In this document: one piece after another, positions 15,107 through 22,920 of the stretch
Layout: each line of letters begins with the position of its first letter
Position numbering within the stretch: position 1 is the first letter of the stretch
Source of the DNA: Streptomyces olivoverticillatus
GTDB taxonomy: Bacteria > Actinomycetota > Actinomycetes > Streptomycetales > Streptomycetaceae
Assembly (NCBI RefSeq): GCF_014203555.1
Contig: NZ_JACHJH010000004.1
Location: forward strand, 186,001 to 250,000
Length of the DNA stretch: 64,000 nt
Reading direction: 5' to 3'
The notes under the pieces: model-generated
Database searches by the model: none
Seen by the model: the letters and a program-made list of their open reading frames with translations, nothing else
Told to the model about the DNA's origin: nothing
Translations under genes and position numbers: made by a program

Positions 15107-16185
15107 CAGCGCGCACCACTCTCGTATGCGTCGGCGGTTTGGTGTGCGGCGGCTCCGGGCTCCGGTGAGGTCCACTGGGACTCCCACTGCAGCCGTGCCA
15201 CCGCGTCCAGCACCCGGTCCACGCCGGGCAGATGGTGCTTCTCCAGCATCGGGGGCGGATACGGGATGTCGAATCCGGCAACCCGCAGCACCGGCGCCTC
15301 CAGATGGTGGAAGCAGCGCTCGCCGATCCGGGCGGCGATCTCGCCGCCGGGGCCGCCGAAGCCGGCCGACTCGTGCACGACCACGGCCCGGCCGGTGCGC
15401 CGCACGGAGGCGCACACCGTCTCCTCGTCGAAGGGCACCAGCGAGCGCAGGTCGACGACTTCGAGATCCCAGCCCTCGGCGACCGCCGCCTCGGCGGCCT
15501 CCATGCAGACCGGCAGCGACGGCCCGTAGGTGATCAGCGTCGCGGACGTGCCGGGCCGGCGGACGACGGCGCGGCCGATGCCCGGCACCGCGTCGGGCCG
15601 CTCGGGATCCCAGGGCGCCTTCGACCAGTACAGCCGCTTGGGCTCCAGGAAGATCACGGGGTCGTCGGAGGCGATCGCCGCGCGCAGCAGCCCGTAGGCG
15701 TCGGCGACGGTCGCGGGGGCGACGACGGTCAGGCCGGGGGTCGCCAGGTAGTAGGCCTCGGAGGAGTCGCTGTGGTGCTCGACGCCACCGATGCCGCCGC
15801 CGTAGGGCACCCGGACCGTCAGGGGCATCGGCATGGCGCCGCGGGTGCGGTTGCGCATCCGGGAGACGTGGCTGATGAGCTGCTCGAACGCCGGGTAGGC
15901 GAAGGCGTCGAACTGCATCTCGACCACGGGCCGCAGCCCGTACATGGCCATGCCGACGGCCGTGCCGAGGATGCCCGCCTCGGCCAGCGGGGTGTCCGTG
16001 CAGCGGTCTTCGCCGAACTCCTTGGACAGCCCGTCGGTGACCCGGAAGACACCGCCCAGGGTGCCGACGTCCTCGCCGAGGACGTGGACGGAAGGGTCAT
16101 CGGCCATGGCGTCGCGCAGCGCCCGCCCGAGCGCCTGGGCCATGGTGGCGGGCTTGAGACCGGTGCCCGCGGCCGCGGTGGTCAT
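15106..16185 (-). CDS. bkdB: 2-oxoacid dehydrogenase E1 beta subunit, second copy
   Basis: The 359-residue beta subunit has LGEDVGTLGGVFRVTDGL, DTPLAEAGILGTAVGMAM, VPYGGGIGGVEHHSDSSEAY and the C-terminal VVVHESAGFGGPGGEIAARI. It is longer than the first copy at both ends: 12 extra residues in front, and about 20 at the tail (QWESQWTSPEPGAAAHQ). It has 4-base overlap with E1 alpha (ATGA) and 1-base overlap with E2, so the three genes are tightly coupled. Function follows from the family. Substrate choice lies in the alpha/beta active-site pocket and cannot be predicted by eye. Confidence 0.93.
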   Translation of the reverse strand: MTTAAAGTGLKPATMAQALGRALRDAMADDPSVHVLGEDVGTLGGVFRVTDGLSKEFGEDRCTDTPLAEAGILGTAVGMAMYGLRPVVEMQFDAFAYPAFEQLISHVSRMRNRTRGAMPMPLTVRVPYGGGIGGVEHHSDSSEAYYLATPGLTVVAPATVADAYGLLRAAIASDDPVIFLEPKRLYWSKAPWDPERPDAVPGIGRAVVRRPGTSATLITYGPSLPVCMEAAEAAVAEGWDLEVVDLRSLVPFDEETVCASVRRTGRAVVVHESAGFGGPGGEIAARIGERCFHHLEAPVLRVAGFDIPYPPPMLEKHHLPGVDRVLDAVARLQWESQWTSPEPGAAAHQTADAYESGAR

Positions 16186-17351
16186 CGCTGACGTCCTTCC
16201 TGGGGGCTGCCGTCGCGCTCGCCCGGGAGCTCCTGTGCGGCAGCCAGCTCAGCACGCAATTGTGCTGCCTGCTCGCGCAGTTGGGCAGTCTGCTCGGCGT
16301 AAACGTGTGTGAACAATTCCATCGGGTCGAGGACGGGGTCCTGGTTCATCCGCTCGCGCAGATCGGCGGCCATCCGCTCGGCGGCCTCCTGTGCGGCCTG
16401 TATGCCCTGCTCGTCCAGCAGCTTGCGGGCGGTCAGCTCGCGCTCGAGCAGGACGATCGGGTCGTGCGCGCGCCATGCCTCGACCTCGGCGTCGCTGCGG
16501 TAGCGGGTGGCGTCGTCGGCGTTGGTGTGGGCCTCGATGCGGTAGGTGACCGCTTCCACCAGCGTGGGGCCGCCGCCGGCCCGGGCCCGCCGCACGGCCT
16601 CGTCCAGTACTTGATGGACGGCTGCCGCGTCGTTGCCGTCGACCAGGCGGCCGGGCATGCCGTAGCCGACGGCCTTGTGGGCGAGGGAGGGCGCGGCGGT
16701 CTGCTTGGCCAGGGGCACGGAGATCGCGAAGCCGTTGTTCTGCACGAAGAAGACGACCGGGGCCCGCCAGACCGCCGCGAAGTTGAGCGCCTCGTGGAAG
16801 TCGCCCTCGCTGGTGCCGCCGTCGCCGACCAGGGCGAGCGCGACGACGTCGTCGCCCTTGAGCCGGGCGGCGTGCGCGAGGCCCACCGCGTGCGGCAGCT
16901 GGGTGGCCAGGGGCGTGCACAGGGGCGCGACGCGGTGCTCGTGCGGGTCGTAGCCGGTGTGCCAGTCGCCGCGCAGCAGCGTGAGGGCCTCGACGGGGTC
17001 CAGGCCGCGGGCGACGGCGGCGAGCGTGTCGCGGTAGCTGGGGAAGAGCCAGTCCCGCTCTTCCAGCACCAGCGCGGCGGCGACCTGGCAGGCCTCCTGG
17101 CCGGTGGAGGAGGGATAGACGGCCAGCCGGCCCTGCCGGGTGAGGGCCGTGGCCTGCGTGTTGTACCGACGGCCGCGGACCAGCTCGCCGTAGAGCCGCT
17201 TGAGGAGCTCGGGGTCCGAGGCGGCAGCCGCCTCGGTGCCCAGCACCCGGTACGGCTCCGCGTCGGGCAACAGCGGGGCGGGGTCGGTGCGGGGCTGCCA
17301 GGCCGGGGGCGGGATGTGCCGGTACGAGCCGGGCTGCTCCAGAACCGTCAT
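16182..17351 (-). CDS. bkdA: 2-oxoacid dehydrogenase E1 alpha subunit, second copy
   Basis: The 389-residue thiamine-diphosphate enzyme has a ThDP motif from VGDGGTSEGDFHEAL (about 175) to VQNNGFAIS (about 203). It also has YPSSTGQEACQVAAAL and the loop RIEAHTNADDATRYR. The ATG at 17351 has a perfect AGGAGG nine bases upstream; the longer open frame has none. First gene of the operon, transcribed away from an Lrp/AsnC regulator. Its leader contains the 14-bp inverted repeat shared with the paaN and paaA promoters, which places it in their regulon. The C-terminal 40 residues are Ala/Gln-rich and may form a helix (EQTAQLREQAAQLRAEL). Confidence 0.93.
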   Translation of the reverse strand: MTVLEQPGSYRHIPPPAWQPRTDPAPLLPDAEPYRVLGTEAAAASDPELLKRLYGELVRGRRYNTQATALTRQGRLAVYPSSTGQEACQVAAALVLEERDWLFPSYRDTLAAVARGLDPVEALTLLRGDWHTGYDPHEHRVAPLCTPLATQLPHAVGLAHAARLKGDDVVALALVGDGGTSEGDFHEALNFAAVWRAPVVFFVQNNGFAISVPLAKQTAAPSLAHKAVGYGMPGRLVDGNDAAAVHQVLDEAVRRARAGGGPTLVEAVTYRIEAHTNADDATRYRSDAEVEAWRAHDPIVLLERELTARKLLDEQGIQAAQEAAERMAADLRERMNQDPVLDPMELFTHVYAEQTAQLREQAAQLRAELAAAQELPGERDGSPQEGRQR

Positions 17352-17406
17352 GACGAGCACCTCCTCTTGGGACGAGCTTGACCGGAAAGCGTCCTGCGCT
17401 CTCCCT

Positions 17407-17420
17407 ACCGATTGTTCGGT
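17407..17420. promoter_or_regulatory. TetR-type operator upstream of the second bkd operon
   Basis: ACCGATTGTTCGGT is an inverted repeat with 5-bp arms ACCGA/TCGGT. It differs at one position from the operators at 20205-20218 and 24957-24970. It lies 56 bp before the E1 alpha start. The probable ligand is the TetR protein encoded at 18030-18623. Confidence 0.75.
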
Positions 17421-17454
17421 CGTCGGCACTTTTTGGCTACAGGCGGCCCAAGCC

Positions 17455-17476
17455 TGTGGACAAACGGTTCTCCACA
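17455..17476. promoter_or_regulatory. Pair of DnaA-box sequences in the bkd/Lrp divergent promoter region
   Basis: TGTGGACAA (17455-17463, a perfect TTGTCCACA box on the minus strand) is followed five bases later by TTCTCCACA (17468-17476, one mismatch). They lie 35 bp from the TetR-type operator. The minus-strand TTGTCC could also be the -35 element of the bkd promoter (TTGTCC, 18 bp, TAGCCA). Confidence 0.5.
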
Positions 17477-17521
17477 ACCTGAGATATGGACAGGACGTCC
17501 ATGAAGGGGAGGCAGGGCGGT

Positions 17522-18010
17522 ATGCCGGACGAACAGATGGCCACTTCGGGCGGCAGACCGCCCGCCCGGTCGCTCGACGACATCGACCGCTCGATCCTGC
17601 GCATGCTGCAGGCCGACGGCCGCGCCTCGATACGGTCCGTGGCCGAGCGCGTACACGTCTCGCGCGCCAACGCCTACGCGCGGATCAACCGGCTCATCGA
17701 CGACGGCGTGATCCGCGGCTTCAGCGCCCGGATCGACCAGGAGCGCGCCGGGCACGGGGCGTCGGCCTACATCACGCTGAAGATCGTGCAGAACTCATGG
17801 CGCACGGTGCGGGAGAAGCTCCAGGAGCTGCCCGGGGCCGCCCACATCGCGCTGGTGAGCGGCGACTTCGACGTGCTGCTGCTCGTCCACACCCGGGACA
17901 ACCGCGCGCTGCGGGAGCTGGTGCTCACCCGCATCCAGGCCATGGACGAGGTGCTCAGCACCCGCACGCTGCTGGTCTTCGAAGAGACGGACCTGGCCGA
18001 GGGCCACTAG
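17522..18010 (+). CDS. Lrp/AsnC-family transcriptional regulator
   Basis: The protein has about 162 residues. The N-terminal AsnC HTH (LDDIDRSILRMLQADGRASI and ERVHVSRANAYARINRLIDD) is followed by the RAM ligand-binding domain (ASAYITLKIVQ through ALVSGDFDVLLLVHTRDN). GGGGAGG lies 9 bases before the ATG chosen at 17522. In-frame ATGs at 17486 and 17501 are alternatives and would add 12 or 7 residues. It is divergent from the second bkd operon, the usual place for BkdR-type regulators that respond to branched-chain amino acids, so control of that operon and of itself is likely. Confidence 0.9.
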   Translation: MPDEQMATSGGRPPARSLDDIDRSILRMLQADGRASIRSVAERVHVSRANAYARINRLIDDGVIRGFSARIDQERAGHGASAYITLKIVQNSWRTVREKLQELPGAAHIALVSGDFDVLLLVHTRDNRALRELVLTRIQAMDEVLSTRTLLVFEETDLAEGH

Positions 18011-18029
18011 CCGAGGGCGCCCGCCGGGG

Positions 18030-18623
18030 CTACCGGTACGTCCGCAGGCCCGCGAAGGCCGTGTGGACCACGGCGTCGGCCACCTCGTCGCTGGTGGCCG
18101 CACCGCTGCGCTCCGGCCGGTACCACTCCACCACGGAATTGATCATGCCGAAGAGCAGCCGGGTCGCCAGCCGTACGTCCACGTCCGCGCGGAGGTCGCC
18201 GTCGCTGGCGGCCTCCTTCAGCAGCCCGGCCACCTGGTGGTCGAACTCGCGCCGCCGCTCCATCGCCCAGCGCTCGGTGTCGGTGTTGCCCCGCACGCGC
18301 AGCAGGAGCGTCACATAGGGCAGCTCGGCGATCAGCACCTCCACGGTGCGCCGGGTGACGTACTCCAGCCGCTCCACGGCCCGGCCCTCGGTGGCACCGG
18401 GCTCGCGCAGCACCGCGAAGAGCTCGTCCAGCGCGCGGCTTATCGCCAGCCGCAGCAGCTCTTCCTTGCTCTTGACGTGGTGGTAGATGGAGGACTTGGA
18501 GATCCCGGCGGCCTTGGACAGATGCTCCATGGAGGTGCCGTCGTAGCCCCGCTCGTTGAACACCTTGACGGCGACCGCGAGCAGCGATTCGGGCGTGTAG
18601 GTGTCGCGCTTGGCCATGGTCAT
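18030..18623 (-). CDS. TetR-family repressor, probable PaaR-type regulator
   Basis: The protein has 197 residues. The N-terminal HTH is TSMEHLSKAAGISKSSIYHH followed by VKSKEELL, the standard TetR recognition helix. The C-terminal part (LFGMINSVVEWYRP) is the ligand/dimer domain of acyl-CoA-responsive TetR proteins. The ATG lies 2 bases after the 3-hydroxyacyl-CoA dehydrogenase stop, so they are cotranscribed. Three matching 14-bp inverted repeats in this window lie before the bkd, paaN/dehydrogenase and paaA units, and this is the only TetR protein here, so it is the best candidate to bind them. Release by phenylacetyl-CoA is expected from known PaaR proteins but not shown. Confidence 0.88.
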   Translation of the reverse strand: MTMAKRDTYTPESLLAVAVKVFNERGYDGTSMEHLSKAAGISKSSIYHHVKSKEELLRLAISRALDELFAVLREPGATEGRAVERLEYVTRRTVEVLIAELPYVTLLLRVRGNTDTERWAMERRREFDHQVAGLLKEAASDGDLRADVDVRLATRLLFGMINSVVEWYRPERSGAATSDEVADAVVHTAFAGLRTYR

Positions 18624-18625
18624 GA

Positions 18626-20149
18626 TTACAGCAGGCTCTCTTCGACGGCCGCACGGCGGCGGAGTGGCTGGCAGGCGCCGTAACGGCCGCCCGGGTACTC
18701 GTGATCAAGGTTCTGCAGGACCAGGCGCACCCAGTCGTAGCTGACCGCGGCGGCCCACTGGAGCGGCCCTTCGGGATAGTTCACGCCGAGCCGCATGGCC
18801 GTGTCGATGTCCTCGCGGCTCGCGACGCCCCGTCCGGCGGCGTCCTCGGCGAGGTCGGCGAGCATCGCGACCGTCCGGGCGACGATCATGCCGGGGACGT
18901 CGCTGATGACGCTGACCTTCTTGCCGAGCGCCTGGAACAGACCGATCGCGGCCTGCAGGTCCTCCTCGGGCACGGTCTCGCCCGGGGCGAGGGCGATCCG
19001 GGTGCAGGTGCGGTAGTCCAGCGCCAGGTCGAAGCTGATGCGCGGGCCCAGATAGGCCGTGTTGGTGGCGCCCGAACCGTCGGTGAGGGCCAGCTGGGTG
19101 CCACCGGGCAGCGAGATGAACCCGTCGGAGCGGGCGGGCTCACGGTCGCGGACGACCTCGATGCCCGCCTCCTCGATCATCTCGCGCAGCACCGAGGCGT
19201 TGGCGGGCAGCCTGGCGTGCCAGCCGACCCTGCCGGGCGCCCGGCAGGGCCCGGCCGTGTGCGGCTCGGGCCGTGCGGCGTCCGTCCCGTGGCCGAACCA
19301 CCCGCGGCCGGTCTTGCGGCCCAGCAGCCCGGCCTCCACGAGCCGCCGCTGTGCGAGCGAGGGCGTGAACTTCGGGTCGTGGAAGAAGGCCTCGTAGACC
19401 GACCGGGTGACGGCCTCGTTCACGTCCTGGCCGATGAGGTCGGTGAGCTCGAAGGGGCCCATGGCGAAGCCGCCGCTCTCGCGCAGCACGGCGTCGACCG
19501 TCGCCGGATCCGCGGCCTGCTCCTCGTACACGCGCAGGGCCTCGGCGTAGAAGGGCCGGGCGATCCGGTTGACGATGAAGCCCGGGGTGTCGGCGCAGGT
19601 CACGGGCGTCTTGCCCCAGGCGGCCACGGTCGCCCGGGCCAGCTCGGCGGCGGCCGGGGCGGTGGCGTGGCCGCGGACCACCTCGACCAGCGGCAGCACC
19701 GGCGCCGGGTTGAAGAAGTGCAGGCCGACCAGGCGGCCGGGCACACGCAGCCCGCCCGCCACGGCGGTCACCGACAGCGAGGAGGTGTTGGTGGCGAGCA
19801 GGCAGTCGTCGGACACGGCCGATTCGAGCTCGGCGAACAGCTTCTGTTTGACGGGGAGTTGTTCGAGAATCGCCTCGATGACGAGCGCGGAGTCGGCGAG
19901 TTCGGTCAGCTGGGCGGCTGGGCGCAGGCGGGCGAGGGCCGCGTCCCGCGCGGCGGCGTCGAGCCTGCCCTTCTCCACGAGCCGGCCCAGGCGTGCGGCG
20001 ATCGAGCGCACCGCCTCGTCGGCCCGGCCGGGTGCGGCGTCGTACAGCCGCACGAGATGCCCCGCGACCAGAGCGACCTGGGCGATCCCCTGGCCCATGG
20101 TGCCGGTGCCGACGACGGAAACGGTGCGGCCCGGGTCGATTGCGGTCAT
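18626..20149 (-). CDS. 3-hydroxyacyl-CoA dehydrogenase (PaaH-like, two C-terminal domains)
   Basis: The protein has about 507 residues. A Rossmann domain with VVGTGTMGQGIAQVA (GxGxxG at 14-19), ATNTSSLSVT and GLHFFNPAPVLPLVEVV (catalytic His) is followed by a first 3HCDH domain (TPGFIVNRI...GPFELTDLIGQDVN). After a Gly/Pro linker comes a second 3HCDH domain (RTVAMLADLAEDAAGRGVAS...GVNYPEGPLQWA). The length matches PaaH/fused FadB2 forms rather than the 280-residue single-domain type. It oxidises 3-hydroxyadipyl-CoA-type intermediates with NAD. The ATG follows GGGGAGG. It is divergent from paaN and is cotranscribed with the TetR gene. Confidence 0.9.
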   Translation of the reverse strand: MTAIDPGRTVSVVGTGTMGQGIAQVALVAGHLVRLYDAAPGRADEAVRSIAARLGRLVEKGRLDAAARDAALARLRPAAQLTELADSALVIEAILEQLPVKQKLFAELESAVSDDCLLATNTSSLSVTAVAGGLRVPGRLVGLHFFNPAPVLPLVEVVRGHATAPAAAELARATVAAWGKTPVTCADTPGFIVNRIARPFYAEALRVYEEQAADPATVDAVLRESGGFAMGPFELTDLIGQDVNEAVTRSVYEAFFHDPKFTPSLAQRRLVEAGLLGRKTGRGWFGHGTDAARPEPHTAGPCRAPGRVGWHARLPANASVLREMIEEAGIEVVRDREPARSDGFISLPGGTQLALTDGSGATNTAYLGPRISFDLALDYRTCTRIALAPGETVPEEDLQAAIGLFQALGKKVSVISDVPGMIVARTVAMLADLAEDAAGRGVASREDIDTAMRLGVNYPEGPLQWAAAVSYDWVRLVLQNLDHEYPGGRYGACQPLRRRAAVEESLL

Positions 20150-20171
20150 GTCGGTGATCCTCCCCGATTGG

Positions 20172-20180
20172 TTGTCCACA
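20172..20180 (+). promoter_or_regulatory. DnaA box TTGTCCACA in the paaN/dehydrogenase divergent region
   Basis: This is a perfect match to the high-GC DnaA box, 24 bp from the TetR-type operator. Its orientation is plus. It lies just upstream of the dehydrogenase ribosome site. Confidence 0.5.
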
Positions 20181-20196
20181 GGTTCGCCGGGCCCCC

Positions 20197-20224
20197 TTGT
20201 CCCGACCGATCGTTCGGTTACTGT
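20197..20224 (+). promoter_or_regulatory. paaN promoter with TetR-type operator in the spacer
   Basis: TTGTCC (20197-20202), a 16-bp spacer and TACTGT (20219-20224) make a plausible SigA-type promoter for paaN. The spacer holds ACCGATCGTTCGGT (20205-20218), the exact reverse complement of the operator before paaA. With flanks, the identity extends over 18 bp. A repressor bound here would cover both promoter boxes. Confidence 0.65.
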
Positions 20225-20388
20225 ATCCATCGGGGGTGTTCCCGGCCCCCCGAACGCTGTCGCGCGATCCCACTCGTGCGATCTGTGTCCTAGTCGCACC
20301 GCTTAGCCGCACTGCTCACAGCCACACTGCTCAGCCACTCTGCTTCACCGCACTGTCAGAGCACCGCTCGACGAGGAGTTGGTCAGAC

Positions 20389-22092
20389 GTGACCGCCGGA
20401 CTCACCACAGCCCAGTTGACCGAGAAGCACCGCGCCGTTCTCGACCAGGCCCTGGACGCGATCCGCTCGCGCGCCTACTGGTCCCCGCATCCCGAGCACC
20501 CCAAGGCCTACGGGGCGGACGGGGTGCCCGACAGCCTGGACGCAGCCCAAGGGCAGGCCGCCTTCGAGGCGCTGCGCGGCAAGCGCTTCGAGCTGGACCA
20601 GCCGGGCACGGACGGCTGGTCGGGCTCCGAGGTCTCGCCGTACGGCCCCGAGCTGGGCATCGAGTATCCGCACGCGGACCTCGGCATCCTGCTGCCCGCG
20701 ATGCGCGCGGCCATGCCCGCGTGGCGCGAGGCCGGGCCCGAGGCGCGGGCCGCGGTCTGCATCGAGATCCTGTCCCGGATCAACGCCCGTACGCACGAGT
20801 TCGCGCACGCCGTGATGCACACCAGCGGCCAGGCGTTCATGATGGCGTTCCAGGCGGGCGGCCCGCACGCCCAGGACCGCGGGCTGGAGGCCGTCGCCTA
20901 CGCCCTGCGGGCGCAGACGGGCGAGGCCCCGGCGTCGGCGGAGTGGGTCAAGCCGCAGGGCAAGCGCGAGCCGTTGAAGCTGGACAAGCAGTTCACCTCC
21001 GTGCCGCGCGGCATCTCGCTGCTCATCGGCTGCAACACCTTCCCCACCTGGAACGGCTACCCGGGCCTGTTCGCCTCCCTGGCCACGGGCAACGCCGTCC
21101 TGGTCAAGCCGCACCCGCGGGCGGTGCTGCCGCTGGCGCTGACGGTGCAGGTCGCGCGCGAGGTGCTGGGCGAGGCCGGGTTCTCCCCCGACCTGGTGGC
21201 GCTGGCCGCCGAGCGGGACGGCGAGGGCATCGCCAAGACCCTGGCCGTGCGCCCGGAGATCCGCATCATCGACTACACGGGCTCCAGCGCCTTCGGCGAC
21301 TGGCTGGAGGCCAACGCCCGCCAGGCGCAGGTCTACACGGAGAAGGCCGGGGTCAACACGGTCGTCGTCGACTCGACGGGCGACTACAAGGGGATGCTCT
21401 CCAACCTCGCCTTCTCCCTGTCGCTCTACAGCGGCCAGATGTGCACCACCCCGCAGAACCTCCTCATCCCGCGCGACGGCATCGCCACCGACGCCGGCCA
21501 CAAGTCGTACGACGAGGTGGTGTCGGACGTGGCGGCGGCGGTCGAGGGCCTGCTGGGCGATGACGCGCGGGCCAACGCCCTGCTGGGCGCCATCGTCAAC
21601 GACCAGGTCAAGGAGCGCATCGACGCCGCCGCGCAGCTCGGCGAAGTGGCCCTGGCCTCGCGCACGGTGGCCAACCCCGACTTCCCCGGCGCCACCGTGC
21701 GCACGCCCGTCATCGTCAAGCTGGACGGCGCCAAGCCGGACACCGAAGCGGCCTATCTGTCCGAGTGCTTCGGCCCGGTCTCGTTCGCGGTGGCCGTCGA
21801 TTCGGCCGCGGACGCCGTGGAGCTGCTGCGGCGCACGGTCCGCGAGAAGGGCGCGATGACGGTCGGCGCGTACACCACCTCGGCGGAGGTCGAGCGGCTG
21901 GTCGAAGAGGCGTGTCTGGAGGAGTGCGCCCAGCTCTCGCTCAACCTCACGGGCGGGGTGTATGTGAACCAGACGGCCGCCTTCTCCGACTTCCACGGCT
22001 CCGGCGGCAACCCCGCGGCCAATGCGGTGCTGTGCGACACCGCCTTCGTGGCGGGCCGGTTCCACACGGTGGAGGTGCGCCGCCAGGCCTGA
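20389..22092 (+). CDS. paaN: Phenylacetate degradation protein PaaN (aldehyde dehydrogenase family)
   Basis: The protein has 567 residues. It has an aldehyde-dehydrogenase fold with KPHPRAVLPLALTVQVAREV (cofactor region), IIDYTGSSAFGDW and the catalytic cysteine in LYSGQMCTTPQN. The C-terminal MaoC-like hydratase domain found in proteobacterial PaaZ is absent, so this is the short actinobacterial PaaN form. It should oxidise the ring-cleavage semialdehyde-CoA of phenylacetate catabolism. The GTG at 20389 has AGGAG about 10 bases upstream. An operator shared with paaABCDE and the divergent 3-hydroxyacyl-CoA dehydrogenase supports this pathway. Confidence 0.88.
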   Translation: MTAGLTTAQLTEKHRAVLDQALDAIRSRAYWSPHPEHPKAYGADGVPDSLDAAQGQAAFEALRGKRFELDQPGTDGWSGSEVSPYGPELGIEYPHADLGILLPAMRAAMPAWREAGPEARAAVCIEILSRINARTHEFAHAVMHTSGQAFMMAFQAGGPHAQDRGLEAVAYALRAQTGEAPASAEWVKPQGKREPLKLDKQFTSVPRGISLLIGCNTFPTWNGYPGLFASLATGNAVLVKPHPRAVLPLALTVQVAREVLGEAGFSPDLVALAAERDGEGIAKTLAVRPEIRIIDYTGSSAFGDWLEANARQAQVYTEKAGVNTVVVDSTGDYKGMLSNLAFSLSLYSGQMCTTPQNLLIPRDGIATDAGHKSYDEVVSDVAAAVEGLLGDDARANALLGAIVNDQVKERIDAAAQLGEVALASRTVANPDFPGATVRTPVIVKLDGAKPDTEAAYLSECFGPVSFAVAVDSAADAVELLRRTVREKGAMTVGAYTTSAEVERLVEEACLEECAQLSLNLTGGVYVNQTAAFSDFHGSGGNPAANAVLCDTAFVAGRFHTVEVRRQA

Positions 22093-22098
22093 GCCCGG

Positions 22099-22869
22099 TC
22101 AGCGGCCGGGAGCCTCGCCCGCCCAGTGGAAGAGCGCCATGGCGACGCTGGTGGCGAGGTTGTAGCTGGACACCTGGGGGCGCATGGGCAGGGCGACCAG
22201 CCGGGTCGCCCTGGACCGCAGCTCGGGCGAGATGCCGTGGCGTTCGGAGCCGAAGGCGATCAGCGCGTCGTCGGGGACGGACACCGAGCGGATGTCGTCG
22301 CCCTCGGGGTCCAGCACGTACAGCGGCCCGGGCGGCAGCTCCTCCAGGGGCAGCCGCTCGACGGCCGTGGCGTAGTGCAGGCCCGCGCCGGAGCGCACGG
22401 CGTTCGGGTGCCAGGGGTCGAGGTCGCCGGTGGTGACCACGCCCGTGACGCCGAAGCCGGCGGCCAGGCGCACCACGGCGCCGACGTTGCCCAGGTTGCG
22501 GGGGTTGTCCAGGACGACGACGGGAGACTTCCTGGGCGCGCGGGAGAGGGCGTCGAGGTTGGCCCGGCGCTCGGGCCGGGCGGCCAGGGCGGCCACACCG
22601 GTGGCGTGCACCCGGGGCACCAGCTCGCGCAGGGTCTGCGCGGGCACCTCCACCAGGAGGCCGTCGAGCACGCCCGTCAGGTCGTCGGCGAGTTCGGCGG
22701 CCAGGGCGAGGGCGGCCGCTTTGTCGCTGGTGACGGCCAGGTGCACCCGGGCCCCGAAGCGCAGGGCGTGCTTGAGCGCGTGGAATCCGTCGAGCAGCAC
22801 GGCGCCCGGGAGGTCTTGCCCCCACTGCCCCACGACGCTCTCGGCCCGGTCCTGCGCATTGGCTTCCAT
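22099..22869 (-). CDS. SpoU/TrmH-family RNA 2'-O-methyltransferase
   Basis: The 256-residue SPOUT enzyme has the three family motifs: DNPRNLGNVGAVVRLAAGFG (motif 1, catalytic Asn/Arg), FGSERHGIS (motif 2) and LPMRPQVSSYNLATSVAMAL (motif 3, the knotted SAM site). The N-terminal 110 residues form the substrate-binding domain. By family it methylates a ribose 2'-hydroxyl in tRNA or rRNA; the target is unknown. It is convergent with paaN, with only 6 bp between the stops. Confidence 0.9.
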   Translation of the reverse strand: MEANAQDRAESVVGQWGQDLPGAVLLDGFHALKHALRFGARVHLAVTSDKAAALALAAELADDLTGVLDGLLVEVPAQTLRELVPRVHATGVAALAARPERRANLDALSRAPRKSPVVVLDNPRNLGNVGAVVRLAAGFGVTGVVTTGDLDPWHPNAVRSGAGLHYATAVERLPLEELPPGPLYVLDPEGDDIRSVSVPDDALIAFGSERHGISPELRSRATRLVALPMRPQVSSYNLATSVAMALFHWAGEAPGR

Positions 22870-22920
22870 GGCCTCAGCCTACGGGCCCGGACCAGGGCAA
22901 ACGTCCGGTCCGGGCTCCGG

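Noticed and set aside
20383..22065. A 560-residue minus-strand frame inside paaN
   Set aside because: Antisense shadow of paaN; composition is typical of reversed high-GC coding sequence.
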